From: RGIG1681 sp045648025
GTDB lineage: Bacteria; Bacillota; Clostridia; Christensenellales; UBA1242
Assembly (NCBI GenBank): GCA_045648025.1
Contig: JAZRNH010000006.1
Span: 1-52,461 of the forward strand
Direction: 5' to 3'
Length of the DNA stretch: 52,461 bases
The translations under genes and the position numbers were made by a program. The notes under the pieces were generated by a model that was given only the letters and a program-made list of their open reading frames with translations, had not been told where the DNA came from and did no database searches. This document shows positions 8,200-15,136 of this stretch, piece by piece (position 1 is the stretch's first letter; the number at the start of each line of letters is the position of its first letter).

Positions 8200-8838
8200 T
8201 TAAGCTTTATAAACACTAACAGTTGCCGGTCGAATAACTTTTTTAGATTCAGCAAACATATAGCCTTTTTGATAAACTGTTGCAATTTTATCAGTCATTT
8301 CTTCATTATCTGTTTCTTCAGTGTTGATACAGTTGTGAAATTCAGGATCAAGGGTTTCGCCTTTGCAAACAATTTCAACAACACCAATATCAGAAAGAGC
8401 TGAAATAAGTGATGAATAAATCATTGCAAAGCCTTTCAAAATTTCTTGATCAGTTACATGTGACATAGCTTGGTCGAAATTGTCAATAACAGGAAGAAGT
8501 TTTTTTGCAACAGATTCATTTGCTTTTGAAATAGCATCTGTTTCAATGTTTTTATTTCTTTCTTTATATCTTTCAAAGTCTTTTTTGTTATCTTCAGCTT
8601 GTGTTTTATAATATGATGCAGTGCTTAAATATCCAGCAGCGGTCTTTTTTGATTCTTCAAGTTGTTTTTCAAGAAGTTCAATGTTTATTTTTAATTCTTC
8701 ACATTTGCAACCTTCTTCACCACACTTACAATTATCTCCGCATTTGCAATTATCTCCGCATTTACAGTTATCATTGCAGCAACCTTTTTTTTCGGTTTTA
8801 TCTTTTTCTTTGCAGCATTTCTTTTCTTCTTTACTCAT
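8200..8838 (-). CDS. grpE: Nucleotide exchange factor GrpE with a cysteine-rich N-terminal extension
   Basis: Releases ADP from DnaK. The C-terminal two thirds are ordinary GrpE: a long coiled-coil helix (about 50-110, YLSTASYYKTQAEDNKKDFE then RYKER), the four-helix region (LLPVIDNFDQAM) and the beta wing (GVVEIVCKGETLDPEFHNC, MVxx-type QKGYMFAESKKVIRPATVSV). The first 50 residues are odd: 12 cysteines, as CC pairs followed by CKCGDN units encoded by an 18-bp tandem repeat. The second of two adjacent ATGs (8838) is preferred because AGGAG sits six bases before it. The start overlaps the hrcA stop by 8 bases, and the ribosome site lies inside hrcA, so translation is coupled. Confidence 0.95.
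   Translation of the reverse strand: MSKEEKKCCKEKDKTEKKGCCNDNCKCGDNCKCGDNCKCGEEGCKCEELKINIELLEKQLEESKKTAAGYLSTASYYKTQAEDNKKDFERYKERNKNIETDAISKANESVAKKLLPVIDNFDQAMSHVTDQEILKGFAMIYSSLISALSDIGVVEIVCKGETLDPEFHNCINTEETDNEEMTDKIATVYQKGYMFAESKKVIRPATVSVYKA
8729..8772 (-). repeat. 18-bp tandem repeat encoding CKCGDN units in GrpE
   Basis: Two near-identical 18-base units (8729-8746 and 8747-8764, differing only in the last base) and a partial third (8765-8772). The unit length is a multiple of three, so gain or loss of copies keeps the grpE frame and changes the number of Cys-x-Cys motifs. Confidence 0.85.
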
Positions 8839-9865
8839 CATAGTCTCCTTCTAAATTAATGCTGTTTTCAATAGTTTCAGCAACTTCTTTTAATACAGAT
8901 ACTGCTTTTGAATAGTCCATTCTCATTGGACCAACAACACCAGCAGTAATTTTTGTTCCATCACTAACATTGCAAGAAATTGTTATCACCGAACAATCTT
9001 CAAGACCAGTATCGTTTCCTATATTAATTGAAACTTCAAGGTTATCATCTTTATCAAATAAAGGTATGAGTGATTCTTGGTCTTCAAATAGCGAAACGGC
9101 TTTTTTGAATTTTTCAACATCATTAAATTCAGAATATTCCATAAGCTTGTCTTTTCCGGCAATGCTTAGGTTATTTCTAGAACTATTGCTTTCAGATGAA
9201 ATGATGTCTAAAACCCTGTCGAAAACAGTTTTATATTTTGTTAATTCTTTTGTAACAACTTTATGTCTAAAATCTTTATTTTTTATAAGTGATAAAGGTT
9301 TGTTAGTAAATAATTCTTTCAATATATCACTGGCAGATTTAAGTTCATCTTCATTGTTTGTTCCAAGATTTGTGAGTTCGTTGATAACATTTTCATTTGT
9401 AACAACCACAACAAGCTGAGTTGTTGGACTAACAGGATAAAGTTTAATGTCTTTAATAATTGCCCTGTTTGATGGTCCAGAATATACAATTGAAGTGTAG
9501 TTTGTTGCTTTTGAAATAGTTTTTGCTGACCTTTCAATAATATCTCTAATGCTTATAAGTTTGTTTGCAAAATTCGATTGAATATTTTCTCTTTCTTTTT
9601 GAGTGAGTTTTTTCTCTTTCATAAGTTCTGAGATATATTTTTCATAACCTTCTTTTGTTGGAACTCTTCCAGACGATGTATGAAGGTGTGTGAGATATCC
9701 CATTTCTTCAAGAGCATTAAGTTCATTTCTAATTGTTGCAGAACTTAATTTAGGCAAATATTCTTCTTGCAGTTGTTTGCTTGAAACAGCTTCTGGCTTT
9801 TTGCTTTTAACATTTGTTTCAATAACAGCACTAAGAATTTTTTTCTTTCTTTCGCTTAAATCCAT
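8831..9865 (-). CDS. hrcA: Heat-inducible transcription repressor HrcA
   Basis: Repressor that binds CIRCE and needs GroEL to be active. 344 residues, normal length. An N-terminal winged helix (about 1-75; SSATIRNELNALEEMGYL is the classic HrcA recognition segment) is followed by HTSSGRVPTKEGYEKYI, the GAF-like core and a C-terminal dimer region (GVVGPMRMDYSKAVSVL). GAGGTAAT lies before the ATG at 9865. First gene of its operon, with promoter and CIRCE directly upstream, so it represses itself and dnaK. Confidence 0.97.
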   Translation of the reverse strand: MDLSERKKKILSAVIETNVKSKKPEAVSSKQLQEEYLPKLSSATIRNELNALEEMGYLTHLHTSSGRVPTKEGYEKYISELMKEKKLTQKERENIQSNFANKLISIRDIIERSAKTISKATNYTSIVYSGPSNRAIIKDIKLYPVSPTTQLVVVVTNENVINELTNLGTNNEDELKSASDILKELFTNKPLSLIKNKDFRHKVVTKELTKYKTVFDRVLDIISSESNSSRNNLSIAGKDKLMEYSEFNDVEKFKKAVSLFEDQESLIPLFDKDDNLEVSINIGNDTGLEDCSVITISCNVSDGTKITAGVVGPMRMDYSKAVSVLKEVAETIENSINLEGDYDE

Positions 9866-9917
9866 ATATTACCTCATTTGTAATTATATACGAAACAATT
9901 AAGAATTATTCATATTT

Positions 9918-9944
9918 TTAGCAATCTTTTATTTTGAGTGCTAA
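9918..9944 (-). promoter_or_regulatory. CIRCE operator
   Basis: TTAGCACTC, nine bases, GATTGCTAA on the minus strand: the CIRCE inverted repeat with one mismatch in the second arm and the canonical 9-base spacing. It starts just after the predicted transcription start of hrcA, so bound HrcA would block initiation and clearance. A third lone TTAGCA lies inside the promoter spacer (about 9963-9968). Confidence 0.95.
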
Positions 9945-9952
9945 CACTGTAT

Positions 9953-9981
9953 ATATTATTACTGCTAACAAAAAATGTCAA
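9953..9981 (-). promoter_or_regulatory. Sigma-A promoter of the hrcA-grpE-dnaK-dnaJ operon
   Basis: Minus strand TTGACA (9976-9981), 17-base spacer, TAATAT (9953-9958); predicted start near 9946, directly adjoining CIRCE. Confidence 0.85.
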
Positions 9982-10004
9982 TCGTTTTATGACAACTTTT
10001 ACAC

Positions 10005-10045
10005 AAAAAAATAAAAGATAAGTAAAAATTTTACCTATCTTTTAT
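10005..10045 (-). terminator. Rho-independent terminator of hemW
   Basis: Long A/T-rich hairpin (10011-10027 with 10029-10045, one mismatch) followed on the minus strand by a run of T. It separates hemW from the hrcA promoter. Confidence 0.75.
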
Positions 10046-10069
10046 AATCTGTTAAAAAATGTAAAATTG

Positions 10070-11260
10070 TTATCCAACAAGTTCTAATACAATAGAATTT
10101 AAAACCAAAAAGCCTTTATTTGTGCAAATCAAATGATTGTCTTTTGATAAAATCAAGAAACCTGCTTTAATTAGTTTTGTAATAGTAGCTTTCTTTTTTG
10201 CTAAAAAGTTTTCGCCGAATTCTTGTTTATATAAGTCTAAGTTCAAACCCTCTGCTGTTCTAAGTGAAAGCATAACGGCTTCTTCTTTCTTTTCTTCTTC
10301 TGTAAGTGTTTTAGAAATTGCAATAGGAATTTCTTTTTTATCTTCAAGAGTTGTTGCATATTTTACAATATTTTCAGTATTTGCAAATCTTGTTCCGTCA
10401 ATGTAAGAGTGAGCTGCAAGTCCAAGACCCAAGTAATCCTTTCTCTTCCAATAAACTTTGTTGTGGAAAGATTCGTGAGTTGGTTTTGCAAAGTTTGAAA
10501 ATTCATATCTAACATAACCATTGTCGGTTAATGTTTCTAAAATGTAGTTATACATATTGATAACGGTGTCTTCTTCAGGGAGTCCAACAGAGCCGTTGTC
10601 AACAAGTTTTTTAAGTTTTGTTCCCTTTTCAACTGAAAGCATATAAGCAGAAATGTGTGGAATATCAAGCTTAAGCAAAAGGTCAACAACTTCTTTAACA
10701 TCTTGAAGTTTTTGTCCAGGATAACCAATGATTATGTCAGTGCTAATATTTTTGATTCCAAAATCATGAATAGCGGTAATTGCTGCTTGATAATCTTGAG
10801 CAGTGTGTGTTCTGCCCATTGCCTTTAAAACTTTTGGAGAAATTGATTGAAGACCAATGCTAAATCTGTTTACACCAGACAAAATATATTCTCTAATTTT
10901 GTTTTTATCAACTGAATTAGGATTGATTTCAATTGTAATTTCAGCAGAATTTTTTACTGCAAAGTTTTTATAAATGCAAGAAAGCAAATCTCTAATATAA
11001 TAATAGTCAAGACAAGAAGGTGTTCCGCCACCAATATAAATGCTTGAAACAGAATAAATTGAACGATATTTTGCTGCTTGAATTTTTACTTCATCAACAA
11101 GAGCTTCAAAATATCTCTTTTTGTCGTCTTCAGATGCAACCATAGAAACAAATGAACAGTATGCACATTTTGAAGAGCAAAAAGGAATATGAACATAAAT
11201 GCTCAAGCTTTGCTTTGCTGAATTTTCGTCAATATTAAGACCAAGTTCGCTAATAGACAT
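10070..11260 (-). CDS. hemW: HemW, radical-SAM family heme-binding protein
   Basis: Relative of the oxygen-independent coproporphyrinogen oxidase, now regarded as a heme chaperone. 396 residues. The radical-SAM cluster motif is Cys28, Cys32, Cys35 (CSSKCAYC) after IYVHIPF; the residue two past Cys35 is Phe, not the fourth Cys of true HemN, which argues for HemW. YIGGGTPS is the glycine-rich SAM motif, EINPNS follows, and a HemN-type C-terminal domain (MLSLRTAEGLNL) closes the protein. AGGAGAA precedes the ATG. It lies directly downstream of lepA as in Bacillus, but with a promoter of its own. Confidence 0.93.
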   Translation of the reverse strand: MSISELGLNIDENSAKQSLSIYVHIPFCSSKCAYCSFVSMVASEDDKKRYFEALVDEVKIQAAKYRSIYSVSSIYIGGGTPSCLDYYYIRDLLSCIYKNFAVKNSAEITIEINPNSVDKNKIREYILSGVNRFSIGLQSISPKVLKAMGRTHTAQDYQAAITAIHDFGIKNISTDIIIGYPGQKLQDVKEVVDLLLKLDIPHISAYMLSVEKGTKLKKLVDNGSVGLPEEDTVINMYNYILETLTDNGYVRYEFSNFAKPTHESFHNKVYWKRKDYLGLGLAAHSYIDGTRFANTENIVKYATTLEDKKEIPIAISKTLTEEEKKEEAVMLSLRTAEGLNLDLYKQEFGENFLAKKKATITKLIKAGFLILSKDNHLICTNKGFLVLNSIVLELVG

Positions 11261-11280
11261 ATCTTTCTCCTATAGAAAGT

Positions 11281-11309
11281 ATTTTATATATAATTTTGTT
11301 TTTTGTCAA
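11281..11309 (-). promoter_or_regulatory. Predicted sigma-A promoter for hemW
   Basis: Minus strand TTGACA (11304-11309), 17-base spacer, TAAAAT (11281-11286), in the 62-base gap behind lepA. Predicted start near 11274, 14 bases before the ATG. A short inverted repeat (CGATTA/TAATCG) overlaps the lepA stop just upstream. Confidence 0.75.
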
Positions 11310-11322
11310 TTACGATTATTTT

Positions 11323-13125
11323 TTAATCGTTATCCATTTTTAAAATACTTAAAAATGCTTCACTAGGAAGTTCAACACTACCAAGTCGTTTCATTTTCTT
11401 CTTGCCTTCTTTTTGTTTTTCAAGAAGTTTTCTCTTTCTTGTTACATCTCCACCATAACACTTTGCAATAACATCTTTTCGAAGAGCCTTAACGGTTTCT
11501 CTTGCAATGATTTTTCCACCAATAGTTGCTTGAATTGGTATTTCAAACAATTGTCTAGGAACAACTTCTTTAAGTTTTTCAGTGATTGCTCTTGATCTTT
11601 CATAAGCTCTTGTTCTATGCACAATCATTGAAAGTGCATCGCAAGGCTCAGAGTTTAAAAGCATATCAACCTTAACCATATCGCTGGTTTGGAAACCTGC
11701 CATTTCATAGTCAAAACTAGCATAGCCATGTGTGGTTGATTTGAGTTTGTCAAAAAAGTCAAAAACAACTTCTGCAAGTGGAAGTTCAAAATCAAGTTTA
11801 ACTCTGTTGTCAGCTAAGTATTGCATATCTTTGTATATGCCTCTTTTTGCAATGCCAAGGTCCATAATTGCACCAACATATTCTGGTGGTGAATAAATGT
11901 TTGCCTTGATAAAAGGCTCTTCAACATAGTCAATTTCATCTGGTTTTGGCATATTGCTTGGGTTTGAAATCTCAAGCATATCACCATTTTTCTTATAAAC
12001 ATTATAAGTTACACTAGGCATTGTTGTAATAACATCTAAACCAAAGTGTCTTTCTAATCTTTCAGTAATAATTTCAAGGTGCAAGAGTCCCAAAAAGCCG
12101 CATCTAAAACCATAACCTAATGCAGATGATGTTTCAGGTGTATAAATCAAAGAAGCATCTGAAAGTTTGATTTTTTCAAGTGCATCTTTAAGTGCATTAT
12201 ATTTGTCACCATCAATTGGAAAGATTCCTGAGTAAACCACAGGTTGAATTTCTCTATATCCTGGAAGTGGTTCAGATTGTCTTTCGGTTTCGGTGATGGT
12301 GTCACCAACTTTGATATCAGAAACGGTTTTAATACTAGCAGAAATGTAACCAACATCGCCTGCCTTTAATATCTCACCTCTTTCAATTTTTGGTTTAAAA
12401 GTTCCAACTTCAACAACTTCAAATTCTTTTCCTGTTTGAAGCATTTTTATTTTTGTTCCGGTTTTAACGGTTCCGTTTTTGATTCTAACAAGACAAACAG
12501 CACCTTTATAGTTGTCATAATAACTGTCAAAGATAAGTGCTTGAAGTGGTGCTTCATCATCACCAACTGGTGGTGGAATTTGGTCAACAATTTGGTCTAA
12601 AACATCTTTAATGTTAAGACCGGTTTTTGCTGAAATGCAAGGTGCTTCGTCTGCAGGAATTCCAATAATATTTTCAATATCAGCTTTTGCCTCTTCTGGT
12701 CTTGCTGATGGTAAGTCCATTTTGTTGATTACTGGCAAAACTTCTAAGTTGTTTTCAAATGCAAGATAAAAATTCGCAAGGGTTTGAGCCTGAACACCTT
12801 GTGTTGCATCAACAATTAAAATTGCACCTTCACAGGCTGCAAGTGATCTTGAAACTTCATAAGTAAAGTCAACATGTCCAGGGGTGTCGATAAGGTTTAA
12901 AATATACTCTTTTCCATCTTTTTGATACTTCATAGTAACAGGTGTGAGCTTGATGGTTATTCCCCTTTCTCTTTCAATATCCATTGAGTCTAAAAGTTGT
13001 TCTTTGCTATCTCTTTTTGCTACGGTTTCGGTAAATTCCATAAGTCTATCAGCAAGAGTACTTTTTCCGTGATCAATGTGAGCGATGATTGAAAAGTTTC
13101 TAACATTATCTAGTCGTTTTTCCAT
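11323..13125 (-). CDS. lepA: Elongation factor 4 (LepA)
   Basis: Ribosome-binding GTPase involved in back-translocation or initiation fidelity and 30S assembly. 600 residues, exactly family size. The G domain shows G1 (AHIDHGKST), the switch sequence RERGITIK, G3 (DTPGHVDF) and G4 (NKMD). Domain II, EF-G-like domains III and V, and the LepA-specific C-terminal domain (ending KRLGSVELPSEAFLSILK) follow. GAGGTA precedes the ATG. It is the first gene of the conserved lepA-hemW-hrcA block and diverges from the phosphodiesterase gene. Confidence 0.98.
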   Translation of the reverse strand: MEKRLDNVRNFSIIAHIDHGKSTLADRLMEFTETVAKRDSKEQLLDSMDIERERGITIKLTPVTMKYQKDGKEYILNLIDTPGHVDFTYEVSRSLAACEGAILIVDATQGVQAQTLANFYLAFENNLEVLPVINKMDLPSARPEEAKADIENIIGIPADEAPCISAKTGLNIKDVLDQIVDQIPPPVGDDEAPLQALIFDSYYDNYKGAVCLVRIKNGTVKTGTKIKMLQTGKEFEVVEVGTFKPKIERGEILKAGDVGYISASIKTVSDIKVGDTITETERQSEPLPGYREIQPVVYSGIFPIDGDKYNALKDALEKIKLSDASLIYTPETSSALGYGFRCGFLGLLHLEIITERLERHFGLDVITTMPSVTYNVYKKNGDMLEISNPSNMPKPDEIDYVEEPFIKANIYSPPEYVGAIMDLGIAKRGIYKDMQYLADNRVKLDFELPLAEVVFDFFDKLKSTTHGYASFDYEMAGFQTSDMVKVDMLLNSEPCDALSMIVHRTRAYERSRAITEKLKEVVPRQLFEIPIQATIGGKIIARETVKALRKDVIAKCYGGDVTRKRKLLEKQKEGKKKMKRLGSVELPSEAFLSILKMDND

Positions 13126-13140
13126 AAATACCTCAAATAA

Positions 13141-13169
13141 ATTTTAAACTAAACTATAAAATAAATCAA
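13141..13169 (-). promoter_or_regulatory. Possible promoter for lepA
   Basis: Minus strand TTGATT (13164-13169), 17-base spacer, TAAAAT (13141-13146). It would leave a leader of only about 9 bases that just includes the ribosome site, so a start further upstream in this AT-rich 200-base gap is also possible. Confidence 0.45.
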
Positions 13170-13241
13170 TCATATAGCGAAATTTTATTACATAAAATAT
13201 ATTAAATTATTATTAAATGTAGTTTAAGAGGTTTCAAAATA

Positions 13242-13270
13242 TTGACAAATATCAAAATCAATTGTATAAT
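13242..13270 (+). promoter_or_regulatory. Consensus sigma-A promoter for the phosphodiesterase gene
   Basis: TTGACA (13242-13247), 17-base spacer, TATAAT (13265-13270): a perfect match. Predicted start near 13277, leaving a 50-base leader. Confidence 0.88.
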
Positions 13271-13326
13271 TTGATAGGATTAGTATTGTCTTTTTTAGAT
13301 AATAAATGTAATTTTTTGGAGAAAAT

Positions 13327-14073
13327 ATGAATATATATGAAAGTTGGATTGTAAAACAACCTATCGCACACAGAGGTTTGTTTACAGATAAAATTCCTGA
13401 AAACTCAATTGCTGCATTTAAAAATGCTGTTAAAAATAAAGTCGTTGTTGATCTTGATGTTTCAGTTTTAACCGACGGTACTCCTGTAATTTTTCATGAT
13501 GAAAAGTTAGCAAGAATGACTGGCAAAGATGGTTACATTTCAAGTTGCAAATATGCTGATATTCAAAAGTTAACACTCGTTGGCTCAAAAGAAAAAATCC
13601 CTACTCTTGAAGAAGCACTTGATGCAATTGATGGAAAAGTTCCTGTTTTGATTGAAATTAAAAATTATGGAAAAGTTGGTGCAGCTGAAAAAGCTGTTTG
13701 GAAGGTTTTACAAAACTACCGTGGTGAATATGCCGTTACATCATTTAATCCATATTCTCTTGAGTGGTTTAAAATTAATGCCCCAAAAGTTAAAAGAGGT
13801 CAAGTTGCATCGTTTTATAAAGATAAAGAAATTATTGGTGCAAGAAGATTTTTCTTAAAGAGAATGTCGTTCAATAAAAAAATCAGTGAACCAAACTTTA
13901 TTATTTATGAAGCACAAGATATGCCAAACAAATATTTAAAAAAGTATTATAATGTTATGCCAGTTCTTGCTTGTGCAATTAAGTCAGAAGATGAAGAAAT
14001 GAGATTAAAAGGTTTCTGTGACAACTTTGTATTTGATTCTTATGAACCAAAATGCTTAACTGATAAAAAATAA
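13327..14073 (+). CDS. Glycerophosphodiester phosphodiesterase
   Basis: Cytosolic enzyme that splits glycerophosphodiesters from phospholipid turnover into sn-glycerol 3-phosphate and an alcohol. 248 residues, a single GDPD TIM barrel. Catalytic and metal motifs: IAHRG (His15, Arg16), PENSIAAF (Glu24, Asn25), LDVSVLTDG, the second histidine in IFHDEKLARMTG and LIEIK near residue 110. GGAGAA precedes the ATG. No signal peptide. It is a single-gene plus-strand unit between two minus-strand operons, with its own promoter and terminator. It resembles the short Gram-positive YqiK/GlpQ-like forms, but the substrate cannot be told. Confidence 0.92.
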   Translation: MNIYESWIVKQPIAHRGLFTDKIPENSIAAFKNAVKNKVVVDLDVSVLTDGTPVIFHDEKLARMTGKDGYISSCKYADIQKLTLVGSKEKIPTLEEALDAIDGKVPVLIEIKNYGKVGAAEKAVWKVLQNYRGEYAVTSFNPYSLEWFKINAPKVKRGQVASFYKDKEIIGARRFFLKRMSFNKKISEPNFIIYEAQDMPNKYLKKYYNVMPVLACAIKSEDEEMRLKGFCDNFVFDSYEPKCLTDKK

Positions 14074-14077
14074 AATG

Positions 14078-14102
14078 AACCCACGATTTTCGTGGGTTTT
14101 TC
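14078..14102 (+). terminator. Rho-independent terminator of the phosphodiesterase gene
   Basis: AACCCACG (14078-14085) pairs with CGTGGGTT (14091-14098) over a 5-base loop, followed by TTT. It starts five bases after the stop. Confidence 0.9.
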
Positions 14103-14110
14103 TTTATAAA

Positions 14111-14140
14111 AAAACACATCACAAATTTGTGATGTGTTTT
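14111..14140 (-). terminator. Terminator of the rarA-helD-pnuC operon (bidirectional)
   Basis: Perfect 30-base palindrome with an AAAA arm on one side and TTTT on the other, preceded on the plus side by further A's. It lies four bases beyond the stop of the minus-strand operon and back-to-back with the plus-strand terminator. Confidence 0.85.
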
Positions 14141-14143
14141 TAA

Positions 14144-15136
14144 TTAACTATTTTTTGCCATATCAATTTGTTTGTTCCAGTGCAAGTTTCTGAAAGTTCT
14201 TCTAAGCTTTGCAATTTTTTTGATATTGACTTTTCGTTGAGCCAAGATGATTCCCCCATTAACGGCAACTTTTCTATACATACTCTTCCAAAGTCCATAA
14301 GCATAAATGTTGTTGGTGAAACAAGCAAGATAATAAACAATCATCGAAATGTTTGCAACTGAAAAGCCTGTTTCAATTAAAGTTTGACCCCACATAAGCA
14401 TACAGATTATGTCACCGATAATAAACACGGTATAAGATTCCATATATCTTTGTGCAGTTAAAATTTTGCCCATTACAGTAATCATCAAAGCGATAGCACC
14501 AAGAAGCAATGCAGTCTTTTGTTTTAAACCAAATTTTAAGAACACATAGCTAAGTGCGGTGATTGCAATCGCCATAAGAATATATGCCGCTAAGAGTTTT
14601 TTGTTAAATTTTTTAATAACAATGTCTTCTTCGTCGTCTTGTGAAGCATATTTTTCTTTGCTCATTTTTTTCTTTTTCTTTTTCATACTTACAACCCAAC
14701 TAATAATTGTGTAAATATTCAAAGGAATAGAAATGCAAAGAACCTTTACAACTTCACCAAAAAGCTGTGACTGATAACATATGTAAGCATAAAATGCACA
14801 CTCTAAAACACCTATATACATACCAAGAAGTTTGCCTCTTGCAATAAGATAAATGTTAAACAAAAGTATGTATAAGTCAAAAATGTTAAACCAGCTGTTT
14901 TTAAAATCTAACATCAAACAGATTGCACCAAGCAAAATAAATGTTGAAAACCAATATAAAGTAAATTTTGATTGTTTTTGGAGCTTGTTTAAAAGTTCAA
15001 TTCTGTTTGCACCAGCACCATAAGCTTTTATAAGTCTATCTGTATTGGTTATGCCAATGTTGGTTGAAACGGTTGCTTTAACAAGGTGTCGTTGATAGTT
15101 TTGATAAAGTAAATTTCTATTTGTTTCCTTTTTCAT
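14144..15136 (-). CDS. PnuC-like membrane protein (putative nicotinamide riboside/vitamin transporter)
   Basis: 330-residue multi-pass membrane protein. Two hydrophobic blocks (about residues 55-155 and 190-300) give roughly seven membrane segments, separated by a charged cytosolic loop (KKKKKK then DDEEDIVIKKF). Several positions fit the PnuC family: YLIARGKLLGMYIGVLECAFYA, a W after the loop helix, and the QRYMESYTVFIIGDIICMLM segment, the place of the PnuC W/ExW substrate motif. If so, it imports nicotinamide riboside or a related vitamin by facilitated diffusion. The protein is longer than usual, with basic ends. ATG 15136 has AGGAGA upstream and lies inside the helD 3' end (20-base overlap), so it is translationally coupled. 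No riboswitch was seen. Confidence 0.7.
   Translation of the reverse strand: MKKETNRNLLYQNYQRHLVKATVSTNIGITNTDRLIKAYGAGANRIELLNKLQKQSKFTLYWFSTFILLGAICLMLDFKNSWFNIFDLYILLFNIYLIARGKLLGMYIGVLECAFYAYICYQSQLFGEVVKVLCISIPLNIYTIISWVVSMKKKKKKMSKEKYASQDDEEDIVIKKFNKKLLAAYILMAIAITALSYVFLKFGLKQKTALLLGAIALMITVMGKILTAQRYMESYTVFIIGDIICMLMWGQTLIETGFSVANISMIVYYLACFTNNIYAYGLWKSMYRKVAVNGGIILAQRKVNIKKIAKLRRTFRNLHWNKQIDMAKNS

Noticed and set aside
8970..9419. 149-codon plus-strand ORF opposite hrcA
   Set aside because: It is antisense to a clear HrcA reading frame and has no ribosome site; the Ser/Leu/Phe-rich product is typical of antisense shadows.
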